NCBI RefSeq assembly: GCF_016925615.1
Contig: NZ_CP070499.1
Coordinates: forward strand, 558,001-622,000
Direction of reading: 5' to 3'
DNA from: Natronosporangium hydrolyticum
GTDB taxonomy: Bacteria; Actinomycetota; Actinomycetes; Mycobacteriales; Micromonosporaceae
DNA length: 64,000 nt
Under the pieces are notes generated by a model. The model worked only from the letters and a program-made list of their open reading frames with translations. It had not been told where the DNA came from and searched no databases. The position numbers and the translations under genes are program-made. Shown in pieces: positions 52,420-61,100 of this stretch. Position 1 is the first letter of the stretch. Each line of letters starts with the position of its first letter.

Positions 52420-53709
52420 TCAGGAGTGGGGGCGTGAGCCGAACAGCCCGGCCGGGGGCACCGGGTGCGGATCGAAGGCCGCCTCCGCGGGGGGTGTCGC
52501 GAGCCCGGGCCGCCACCGGCGCCGCCGGCCGGACCGACCGAAGCCGACCGCGGCGGTAAAGAGCACCGCCAACCCGAGGCCGGCGAAGGCCAGGACCGCC
52601 GCGAGCCACTCGCTGTCGCGGTCAGCGCGATCCCGAGCCAGCTCCGCCTCGCTGACCTCCGCCGGCTGGTAAGAGTCGAGCGGGTGCTGGTCACCATCGA
52701 CGACCCGGTCCACCACCGCCCCGTACGGATGGACGATGCCGTATCCGTATCGCGGACTGACCGCCGCCTCGGGGGCCGGCGCCGCGGTCGCGAAGAGTCG
52801 ATGGGCCACCTGCGCGGCCGACAATTCCGGGTGGTACGACCGGACCAGGGCTGCGGTGCCGGCGACGTAGCCTGCGGCGAACTCGGCCCCGGTGGCGGGC
52901 CCGAGGCCAGAATCCGGATAGCTGGTCAGGATCTCCACCCCGGGCGCGACGAGGTCCACATAGCCCAGCTGTGGGCTCGCTCCCATTACTTCCTGGCTGA
53001 GCGCCCCCACCCCGATCACCTCGTCGTACGCGGCGGGGTAGGGCACGGCGCCGTCGGGCTGGTCGGCGTCCTGGGTCAGCGCCCCCACCGTGGCGACCAC
53101 CACGGCGTCAGCGGAGTGGGCGCGGGTTACTGCATCGGCCAGCGAGGTGCTACCTCGGTCGGCCACCGTGGACACCACAATCACGGTCGCACCCTGGTCG
53201 ACTGCCCAGTCGATGCCGCTCGCCAGCCGCCCGGGCGGAATCGACTCGCGCGGCTCCTGTTCGGTGGGGTACTGGTCACCCACCACTTTGGCGGCCAGCA
53301 GCTCGGCGCCGGGGGCGGTGCCGTGGAAGCCGACCCCGTCGATCTGCCGGGCGGCAACGACGCCGGCAACCCCGGTGCCGATACCGAGGCAGTCCGGCTG
53401 TCCGGAGGGCTCCCCGAACTCCGGCGCCAGGGCGAGATCGGTCGCCGCGACGACCGCGCCGGCGAGTTGCGGGTGCTCGCCGATCCCGGTCCCGACGATC
53501 GCGACCCGCTGCCCCTCGCCGATGGTGAGCGGCCATACCCGGTCCGGCCGCAGCAACTGCTGGGGCCAGGGCACCGGGGTGATCGCCTCGCCCGGGGGCA
53601 GGCACCGCTCTTGGGCGCTCACCGGAGCCGGAGCAGCCAGCGGCGCCAGCAGCGCTACGCCGGCCGCCGCAGCCGCGGCTACCGCCGCGCGTACCAGGTA
53701 TCGCGCCAC
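52420..53709 (-). CDS. Pseudo-mycosin: S8-fold protein lacking the catalytic residues
   Basis: 429 residues, GTG start. It has a signal peptide (residues 1-32), subtilisin-like domain and C-terminal transmembrane helix (WLAAVLAFAGLGLAVLFTAA), exactly the mycosin (MycP) layout. Catalytic motifs are altered: DTG is VGTG (Gly73 for Asp), GHGT is GIGT (Ile110 for His), GTSFAAP is GAEFAAG (Glu276 for Ser). The oxyanion Asn position (AAGN) reads TVGALTQD. All neighbouring fold residues are kept, so this is not random decay. Mycosins also stabilise the ESX membrane complex independently of proteolysis, and a purely structural role is inferred. It follows the 754-residue gene by 7 bases. Confidence 0.85.
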   Translation of the reverse strand: MARYLVRAAVAAAAAAGVALLAPLAAPAPVSAQERCLPPGEAITPVPWPQQLLRPDRVWPLTIGEGQRVAIVGTGIGEHPQLAGAVVAATDLALAPEFGEPSGQPDCLGIGTGVAGVVAARQIDGVGFHGTAPGAELLAAKVVGDQYPTEQEPRESIPPGRLASGIDWAVDQGATVIVVSTVADRGSTSLADAVTRAHSADAVVVATVGALTQDADQPDGAVPYPAAYDEVIGVGALSQEVMGASPQLGYVDLVAPGVEILTSYPDSGLGPATGAEFAAGYVAGTAALVRSYHPELSAAQVAHRLFATAAPAPEAAVSPRYGYGIVHPYGAVVDRVVDGDQHPLDSYQPAEVSEAELARDRADRDSEWLAAVLAFAGLGLAVLFTAAVGFGRSGRRRRWRPGLATPPAEAAFDPHPVPPAGLFGSRPHS

Positions 53710-53716
53710 AGTCGGC

Positions 53717-55981
53717 CTAACCCCCCAGCGATGGCCGCGCGTCCCGGGGACGGCGCCGGGGTTGGCCGGTCACCACCGGGCCACCCGGGGTTTCCACCTC
53801 CCACGTGGCGTTGTCAGCTACCGGCGCGGCAGCGGCGGTCTCCGCCGCCGGCTCGGGCGCGACCCGCCGGGCGGTACGGTCGGCGTGGCGGCTCTCCGCT
53901 GCCCGATCCGGCCGGGCGGCCTGCGCGATCCGGATGGCCCGCAGTGCTGCCGGGACCTCAGCGGCCCGTTCAGGGATCGGGTTACCGGTGGCCACCCGAC
54001 CCTCCAACACCGGCGCGGTGCTCTCCGGCGTGCCCTGCGCGAGTTGGGACTTCAGCTGTTCCTTCAGCCGCGCCACGCGTTCCTGACGTTGCTGGCGGGC
54101 AGCGGCCTTGCGCTCGGTGGCGGTGCGACGCGGGCCGGTGTAACGCTGATTGTTCAGAACCGGTGGAGTGCCGCCACTGCCAGGCAGCGCCGGGCCGCGG
54201 CGGCTGGCCTTCGGTGCCTCGCCCCGCCCACCGGGCGGGGATCCACGCCGCTGCTTCTGGTCACCGAGGACCGGCGGGCCGGCCATACCCGGCGGCAGGA
54301 ACGCTGCTGGGATCTCGGTGTGCCCCGCACCCGCCGCACCGGGTTGACCCGGGGCGTTCGGCTGCTGCCGCCCCGGCGGCATTCCGTTACCCGGGGCTCC
54401 CGGTGGCCCGCCCATGCCGGGTCGGGCGGCCGAGCCCGGAGCGCCGGGCGGCGTCGCCCCGGGACGGGCGGGAGCACCGGGGGCACCTGGTGGCGCGCCC
54501 ATTCCGGGCCGCGCCCCGGTCCCCGGCATACCCGGTGACGTCGCTCCCGGGCGGCCGGGGGCGCCCGGGCTTCCCGCCCGGTCGCCGGGGCGCGCCGGTT
54601 GCTGGGTCGGTGGCGCCATCGGCGCCCCGGGCGCACCGGGCGGCCGCCCCATCCCGGGCGGCATCCCGGGCGTGGGCGGCCCGCCCATACCCGGTGGCGC
54701 GGCCAGTCCCGGGTTTCCGGGAGTTGGTGGCGGAGCCAGGTTTGTCGGCATGCCGGCAGGGGGCTGAGCGCCGAGCACCCCGGGCACCGGTGGCGACGTT
54801 GCGTTGGTCAGGGTTGACAACCGAGCCGCGGTGTTGGCGATGGTGCCCAGGCCGGGCGCGGCTGGCGGTGCTCCAGGGGCAGTCATCCCGGGTGGGCCGA
54901 TCACCCCGAGTCCGCCGAGGGCCGGCGGCGCCAGCGGCGCTACCGGCGCTACCGGCGCTACCGGCGCTACCGGCGCCCCGGGCGGTGCGACCGGGGCGCC
55001 GTTCGGAACTCCGCCGACTCCGAGCCCGGGCGGTCCTGGTGGCGCGGTGCGCATAGCGGCTCTGAGGCCGGTCGGGGATGGCACGGCCCGGGCACTGCTT
55101 ACCGGCGGCGGTGGTGGGGCGGCCGGAACCCCCGCCCCGGCGCCGGCGAGCATCGGCGCCGGTGGGGCACCGAGCGCAGCCGCCGGGGCACCCGCCGGCG
55201 GACCGGGCGGCGCACCGGGCACCCCGCTGGGCATCCCGCCGGGCAATCCTGGGCTGCCATGCTCTACGGCATTTAGCTCCAGCTCCGGGAAGCGCGCGAG
55301 CGCCAGCGCGCCGTTCGCCTGGGCGTACCCCTGGGCGACCTCGTCGGCCAGGTCGCGGGCCGCCTGGTGCCACTGTTCGACGAAGTCAGCCCGGCGGCCG
55401 GTGGAGGACGGCTCCACGGGCGAGGCCAACTCGACCGCATAGGTCAGATTGCCGCCATGCTCCTCCAACACATCGCTGGGAGCGCCTACCTCGATCCGCT
55501 CGTCCATCTCGGTGCGCGCCGCGTCCCACAGCTCCATGTAGGTCTGGTAGTCCTCCCAGAGGAGCTCGAACTCGAGCTGGGCATTCTCCATGGCGGTGCC
55601 CAGCAGCCGCAGCCCTCGGCCGACATCGTCGGCCCCGTCCGCGACATTCCTGATGTGCCGCACCACTCGGTTGTACTGCGAGAGGTACGCGGCGCGGGCG
55701 TACGGCGACTCCCAGGTGCCGAGTTCGTCGTTCGCGGTATCCATCTCGTCGGCGACGCCGTTGAGGGTGGTCGCGACGGTGGACCATTCGTCGCCCAGCG
55801 CCCGGGCCGTACCGGGGCGCTCGCCCTTGACCTGCAGGTAGATCGCCTCGATGGTGTTGGCGATGTAGCCGGGTGATCCACCGCCGCTGCCTCCTTGCCG
55901 GAAGCGGCGGTACTCCCAGGAACCCATGTAGTTGGGGTTGTAGTTGTCTATGCTATCCAGGATCGGCGGGCCGTTGCTCAT
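53717..55981 (-). CDS. Pro/Gly-rich type VII secretion substrate-like protein
   Basis: 754 residues. The N-terminal 230 residues are helical and WXG100/PPE-like (LGDEWSTVATTLNGVADEMD, LWEDYQTYMELWDAARTEMD). Residues about 235-570 are a collagen-like, disordered stretch rich in PGAPGAP, PPGMGGPP and APVAPVAPV repeats. The last 150 residues are basic and coiled-coil-prone (RTATERKAAARQQRQERVAR). No signal peptide. The arrangement recalls EspB/PPE-type or cell-wall-spanning substrates. It lies between an EspC-like gene and the pseudo-mycosin in one minus-strand operon. Confidence 0.7.
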   Translation of the reverse strand: MSNGPPILDSIDNYNPNYMGSWEYRRFRQGGSGGGSPGYIANTIEAIYLQVKGERPGTARALGDEWSTVATTLNGVADEMDTANDELGTWESPYARAAYLSQYNRVVRHIRNVADGADDVGRGLRLLGTAMENAQLEFELLWEDYQTYMELWDAARTEMDERIEVGAPSDVLEEHGGNLTYAVELASPVEPSSTGRRADFVEQWHQAARDLADEVAQGYAQANGALALARFPELELNAVEHGSPGLPGGMPSGVPGAPPGPPAGAPAAALGAPPAPMLAGAGAGVPAAPPPPPVSSARAVPSPTGLRAAMRTAPPGPPGLGVGGVPNGAPVAPPGAPVAPVAPVAPVAPLAPPALGGLGVIGPPGMTAPGAPPAAPGLGTIANTAARLSTLTNATSPPVPGVLGAQPPAGMPTNLAPPPTPGNPGLAAPPGMGGPPTPGMPPGMGRPPGAPGAPMAPPTQQPARPGDRAGSPGAPGRPGATSPGMPGTGARPGMGAPPGAPGAPARPGATPPGAPGSAARPGMGGPPGAPGNGMPPGRQQPNAPGQPGAAGAGHTEIPAAFLPPGMAGPPVLGDQKQRRGSPPGGRGEAPKASRRGPALPGSGGTPPVLNNQRYTGPRRTATERKAAARQQRQERVARLKEQLKSQLAQGTPESTAPVLEGRVATGNPIPERAAEVPAALRAIRIAQAARPDRAAESRHADRTARRVAPEPAAETAAAAPVADNATWEVETPGGPVVTGQPRRRPRDARPSLGG

Positions 55982-56026
55982 TGTTGCTGCTCTCTGCTCG
56001 TCCTACCTCGCGTGCCTGGCGGTGGG

Positions 56027-56782
56027 CTAGCGGTTGTTGAGCTCCTCCAGCTTCTCGCGGGTGGCGTCGATATCCGCCTCCAGCGCGGCCATGGGCGGGG
56101 GAGCCGGCGCCTGCGGCGAGTCCATCGTCCACCCGTCGGAGCGCTCGAACGCAGTGCCGTCCTTGTTGTACCGGTCGGTGTGGTAGGAGGTGGTGCCGTC
56201 GTGGTGCTCGACTTGGTGCTCGACCCGGACCAGGTTTCCCTCCTCATCTCGGGTCACGGTCTCGGTGTGCGACCGGACGCCAGGGGCGGGCGAGTCGTTC
56301 TGGGTGGTCTCGGTGCTGTAACCGCCGTCGCTGTCGGTGAGCACATCCGGTGCGGGAGCGTCCTGCGCTACCGGCGGGTCATCGAAGACTGTGTTCTCAC
56401 CGTCGATGTGGCTCGGTAGGCCGGCGGGGCGATCGTCGGTCTGCAGGAACGCGAACTGGAGCGCCTCTGCGTGGTCGGTAGTGTCGTAGGCGTCGGCCAC
56501 GATGCTGAGCGCGGAAGCGAGCGCGAAGCAGTTGCCGAGCATCTGGGCCGCGGCCTGTCCGTACTGCCCGAGCTTGTCGCTGACGAACTGCTGCGCCTGC
56601 GCCCCAGGTTCGAACATCTGGGTGCTCAGGTGCTGTGAGGTGTGTTCGCCCTGGCCGATGATGTTCGCGCCGCCGCCGTCGCCGCCCATCGCGGCGGCGC
56701 CCATGACTTCTCCGCCGGCGTCGATGAACGCGCTCGCGGTCGTTCGAAGGCTGTCCGGTGTGACGTCCAGGCCCTCCGGCAT
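56027..56782 (-). CDS. EspC/DUF2580-like type VII secretion target
   Basis: 251 residues with GGGAGGG upstream. The N-terminal 100 residues match the ESX-secreted EspC-like helical hairpin (LDVTPDSLRTTASAFIDAGG ... QFVSDKLGQYGQAAAQM). The C-terminal half is acidic with a beta-strand-like repeat (VTRDEEGNLVRVEHQVEHHD) and ends in a short coiled coil (LEADIDATREKLEELNNR). First gene of the operon that continues into the 754-residue protein 45 bases later. Confidence 0.75.
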   Translation of the reverse strand: MPEGLDVTPDSLRTTASAFIDAGGEVMGAAAMGGDGGGANIIGQGEHTSQHLSTQMFEPGAQAQQFVSDKLGQYGQAAAQMLGNCFALASALSIVADAYDTTDHAEALQFAFLQTDDRPAGLPSHIDGENTVFDDPPVAQDAPAPDVLTDSDGGYSTETTQNDSPAPGVRSHTETVTRDEEGNLVRVEHQVEHHDGTTSYHTDRYNKDGTAFERSDGWTMDSPQAPAPPPMAALEADIDATREKLEELNNR

Positions 56783-57128
56783 GGTGCCCTCCCATCGTGT
56801 GCCGCGGTGTGCCTATCGGTCCGTGATCGGCCGGCCACCTTTGGTATCCCAGGTCGAAGCGGTGGCGGCGCCTCGACCCCAGCTCAAGTAACCACCACTC
56901 GATGATCAGGTGTCAACCACTCCCTCGCGGTCATTGTGGAATGACCGCCCTTTTTGCCGGATTCAACGCGGGTAGCGCCCGTACCGCTCCCGTAGGCTCC
57001 GGGGGCCTCGTTCAGAATGCCGATCTGACCTGCGACTTTGGTGCGATGCACGGCTGGGTTGGTGTCCACGTGCTGTCAGCGGTGGGGACGATCCTGAAGG
57101 CACACTTCTCAAACTTCAGGAGGGATCG
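56783..57128. other. 346-base divergent intergenic region
   Basis: Lies between the minus-strand EspC-like gene and the plus-strand YbaB-like gene. It is AT-richer than its surroundings and must hold both promoters, though no box is convincing enough to name. A plus-strand terminator hairpin at 56927-56955 lies inside. No credible ORF is present. Confidence 0.7.
56927..56955 (+). terminator. Leader terminator upstream of the YbaB-like gene
   Basis: GCGGTCATT (56927-56935) and AATGACCGC (56940-56948) form a perfect 9 bp stem with a GTGG loop, followed by CCTTTTT. It points along the plus strand, 173 bases before the next start codon. No plus-strand gene lies upstream to terminate, so a short leader transcript or an attenuator is possible. 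Confidence 0.75.
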
Positions 57129-57572
57129 ATGGCGACCCCGACCGATCCGACCGAAACGCTCAGCGTCTCCGCCATGGAGGGCATCATGGCGGAGCTGAAC
57201 GAGTCGCTGCGCCGGATCCCGGAGACTCAGGAACGCCTGATGTCGTTGAGCGGGGTGGCCTGGTCGGAAGACCGGATGGTGAAGGCGACGGTCGGCCCTC
57301 GCGGGCAACTGACCGGCCTCGAAATCGACCCGCGGGTGTTCCGGAGGCCGGACGCCCAGATGTTGAGCACGACGATCCTAGCCGCTGTCAACACCGCGGT
57401 CGCTCGAGTCATGGCTGAAGCCCAAGAGATCATGATGGGCGAGATGCCACCGGAGTTGGCGGAGCTGCGGACGCAGTTCGCCGCGGAGCAGCCCGATCCC
57501 GTGTCGCAGATCCTGATGACCGACGCTGACATCGTTCAGAAGCGGAGCGGAGCCGATGGCGACCTACGTTGA
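57129..57572 (+). CDS. YbaB/EbfC family nucleoid-associated-like protein
   Basis: 147 residues with AGGAGGG before the ATG. The YbaB-like core includes AMEGIMAELNESLRRIPETQ, WSEDRMVKATVGPRGQLTGL and a C-terminal helix. YbaB-like proteins are regular companions of ESX loci (EspL type), where they assist substrates and do not necessarily bind DNA. It overlaps the next gene by 17 bases, so the two are coupled. Confidence 0.82.
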   Translation: MATPTDPTETLSVSAMEGIMAELNESLRRIPETQERLMSLSGVAWSEDRMVKATVGPRGQLTGLEIDPRVFRRPDAQMLSTTILAAVNTAVARVMAEAQEIMMGEMPPELAELRTQFAAEQPDPVSQILMTDADIVQKRSGADGDLR

Positions 57573-57861
57573 GATCACCGATCCCGGCGCGGTCCGGGGC
57601 GCGGCGCGGGCGCTGATGGCCGCTGGTGAGCAGTACGCCAACGACGAGCGCTGTATGCCGGAGCCGGTGTGGGGCGATGACAAGTTCGGTATGGCGATGC
57701 AGGCGAACTACCCGGTCGATGTCGTCGCCCAGATCCTCCGGACCAAGCCGCAAGTGGCGGAGAACATGATCGCACTGGCCGAGGGCGCGGACGCCGCGGT
57801 CGTCGAGCATGCCGCGCAGGAAGCTGAGGAAGGGGAACGTTTCCGGGGGATCTCCACCTAA
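57556..57861 (+). CDS. Small WXG100-like/EspC-like secretion-locus protein
   Basis: 101 residues, all helical. The central WGDDKFGMAMQANYPVDVVA is the W-G-D-D-x-F-G turn of type VII secretion targets. It starts inside the end of the YbaB-like gene and precedes the giant protein gene by 286 bases. Likely chaperone or partner for export of the giant protein, by position. Confidence 0.75.
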   Translation: MATYVEITDPGAVRGAARALMAAGEQYANDERCMPEPVWGDDKFGMAMQANYPVDVVAQILRTKPQVAENMIALAEGADAAVVEHAAQEAEEGERFRGIST

Positions 57862-57997
57862 GCCGAGTGGTGGACTCTTCCCGGATGGCTCAACCCGGAG
57901 ATTGGCGAGCGCGACGGGTGACCCGGCCTGCTGATCAAGTTGGCGTTTCGGACTCGCCGCGCCGCGACGCGCCGGAAGCCGGCCCTCGTACAGGCGG

Positions 57998-58038
57998 CCA
58001 CATAGTCACCGTTGTGGGCAACAACGCTGACTATGTGG
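57998..58038. repeat. Strong intergenic hairpin before the giant gene
   Basis: 18-base arms 57998-58015 and 58021-58038 match at 17 positions, loop GGGCA. The left arm starts CCACATAGTCA. It lies midway between the small WXG100-like gene and the giant gene, with no T tract. Confidence 0.75.
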
Positions 58039-58147
58039 GCCCTGGGCAACAGGTCGGTTCTCCCGCCGCTGGAGCGCCGTCTGCCCGGCTAATCTCGAAG
58101 ACCCCGGTTGATCGGCTGCACGGACGTGGGTGTGGTGATGCCTGGTG

Positions 58148-61100
58148 ATGTTCGATGAGGTCGATTACGCGATTCAGGAGTTTCTTGAGGGGTTCGACGA
58201 CGGTATTCGTTCATTGAATGATTGGTGGGCGGAGCACGGGCCGGCGTGGCTCAATTATTTGATGTTTGCGGGGTCGCCGTTGGTGGGGGTGGCGGCGACG
58301 ACTGGGAATTTCCCGGTGCCGCCGTTCGGGTTGCAGACGTATCAGTTGTTGTTGGGTGTGAATCCGCGGGCGGATGAGTATTCGTTGCAGGCGTTGGCGG
58401 AGTTTTGGGCGGAGGAGGCGCGGGTCACCTTGGAGGTGGCGGTGGCGGGGGTGCAGGCGGCGCAGGATATTCAGGTGACGTGGTTGGGTGATGGTGCGCC
58501 GCAGGTGTTTTCGCAGCAGGTGCAGGAGGTGGCGCGGGCGGCGGCGGGTTTGGCGCAGACGCAGCAGGCGTTGGCGACGCAGGTGACCGAGTTTACGGTG
58601 CAGACGGTGCAGGCGAAGGCGGCGTTTCGGGCGCAGGTTATTTTGATGCTTTTTGAGTTGATGGTGGCGTTGGCGTTGGCGTTTTTTACGTTGGGTGCTT
58701 CGTTGGTGGCGGCGGCGGCGTCTATGGCGGGAAAGGTGACCGCGATTCGGGCGTTGATGCAGGGGTTTTTGCAGCGGATTATGTCGGCGACGGCGCGGAG
58801 TAGTTTGTCGGATGTTTCGCGGGTGGCGGGGCCGTCGGGGGTTCGGGGTGGGTTGTTTGGTCAGGCGGTGCGGGAGATGGGGGGTGTGGGGGTGTCGGTG
58901 GGGCGGTCGGTGGGTGGGGCGGTGGGGCGGGGGGTGCGGGCGGTGGGTCGGGATGTGGGGTCGAATCCGTTGTCGATGGTGCAGGTGGGGGCGCGGCATG
59001 CGGCGCCGCGGGTGCAGCGGGAGGTGGTAGATCTGGCGCGGCGGAATGGTGCGGATGCGGCGACGGTGGCGCGGTTGCGGAATGTGGATACGCGGGGGGA
59101 TGTCGAGGCGTTGGTGCGGTGGGAGTTGTCGGGTCGGTCGGGGGCGGGGCCGGTGACGCGGTTGGGTGCGGAGGATGTGTGGGTGCGGCAGGTGGTGGCG
59201 GAGGTGGTGGGTCGGGGGGTGACGGTGGGTGGGGAGATCGGGGGTCGGGTGTTGGCGTATGGGGGGCGGTCGGCGTTGCGGTTTGGGGCGTTGGGGTGGG
59301 GGTTGCAGGAGGTGATGACGGCGGCGCAGTTGCAGCAGATGGGGGTGGGTGGGTATTCGGTGAATTGGGTGGGGTTGCCGGTGGCGGTGGTGGGTGCGGG
59401 GTTGGGTGGGGCGCCGTTGGGGTTTGCGTCGGGGGCGTTGCCGATGGCGGTGATGGGTGGGGTGGGTGGTGGGTTGGGGTTTGTGGGGGCGAATGGGTTG
59501 CAGGCGTTGTTGACGGATCAGGAGTTTGCGAGTTTGTTGCGGGCGGGTGGGGCGTCGAATTTTTGGGAGGCGGTGGGGCAGGGGGCGGTGGGTGGGGTGT
59601 GGGAGCGGTTTGTGGGGCAGGCGGGTTTGGGGGATGTGCGGGCGACGTTGGGGGATATCGGGTTTTTGTTGTCTGGTTCGGATGTGTCGGGGTTGGCGGA
59701 TCGGTTCGGGGTAAGCAGTGTGTGGGTTGCGGATTTGTTGAATGGTGACGCGGCTACTCAGGCGGCAGGCAGCGGTGCGGGCGGCGGTTCGGGTTCGGGT
59801 CAGGCGGCGGCTGGTGGCGCGGCGGGTGGTGGTGCGGCGAACGCGGCCGGCGGTAGCGCCGCCAGCGGCGTGCCGGCGGGTAGCAGTAACGCGGCTGGCG
59901 GCAATGCGTCGGGTGGCAATGCGTCGGGCGGGTCTGGTGCCCGGGCGAACGCTCCTAATGGCAGTGGCAGTGGCAGTGGCAGTAGCGGTGATGCGGGTGG
60001 GGGTAGCCGGGCCGGCGGCGACGCGGATGCCAGCAGCGGTGCGGCTACCGGGGGTGGGGAAGCCAGCAAGGTGGCCCGCGGCGGTGACGGGTCTTCCCGG
60101 GGTGGTGCATCGGCTGCTGAGGCTTCCGACGGTGGCGATGTCAACGGCGTATCCACTAGCGACTCCTCGGTCGGGGGTGGTTCGTCGACCGGTGGTGTGG
60201 CCGCTGGTGGTGAGTCTGTTAGCGAAGCGTCCAGTGACGCCGGGTCCGGCGGTGAGGTGTCTACCAGCGATGCCGCGCCCGGTAGTGGTGTGTCTACCAG
60301 CGGTGCCGCTGAGGCCGCCGGGGGTGAGGCGGCCAGCGGCGGCGGGTCTGCTGATGGTGGGTCTGCTGGTGTTGGTTCTGCTGGTGTTGGTTCTGCTGAT
60401 GGCGGGTCTGGTGGGGTGGGTGCGGATGGTGGTGGTCCGCGGGTGGGGGATGTGCTGGCGGGTGAGGGTGGGTTCGGCGGGGTGGGTGGCGGGTCGCCGT
60501 CGGGTGTGGATGTGTCGGTGGTGGGGCGGGAGGGGTTGGTGGATGGGTTGTTTGCGCATGCGCGGGAGCAGTTGGCGGGGTTGGAGCAGGCGGCGGGTGG
60601 GGGGTTGGGGCAGGTGTTGGAGCGGTTGGGGATTGTGCAGGGGGGTGGGGATCTGCGGGAGGTGGTGGGTTGGGATTACGGGCGGGTGTCGGATGCGGTG
60701 GATGCGGTGGTGTCGCAGGTGCGGGAGTTTCGGGATGTGGGGCATTGGAAGCCGGTGGCCGATGGGTGGTTGGTGCAGGGACGGTTTGCGGGGGTGCCGT
60801 TGGTGTTGCAGTTGGATGGTCGGGGGGTGGTGGTGGGGGTTGAGGTGGGTTCGTTTGCGGAGTTGACGGTGGGTGGGGTGGCTGGTGAGGGGGCGGGGGT
60901 GGCCGGGATCAATTCGGCGGAGCAGGCGGTGGGGCAGGTGTTGGCGGGGTTGCGGGAGCACGGGGTGGTGGAGCTGGCCGGTGGCGCCGGTGGTGAGGGG
61001 GCGGGTCGGGTGTTTGTGCGGGGTGAGGGTGGTGGCCGGGTGGAGACGGTGTTCGGGGTGGATCGGTCGTTGCCGGAGGGGCGGTGGTTTGTGCGGCCGG

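Noticed and set aside
57867-58148. 93-codon ORF upstream of the giant gene
   Set aside because: It runs through the strong hairpin at 57998-58038, has atypical composition and no domain.
59742-60866. 374-codon plus-strand frame within the giant gene
   Set aside because: It is in a different frame from the continuous giant ORF and is composed of Val/Arg/Gly shadow sequence over the low-complexity linker.
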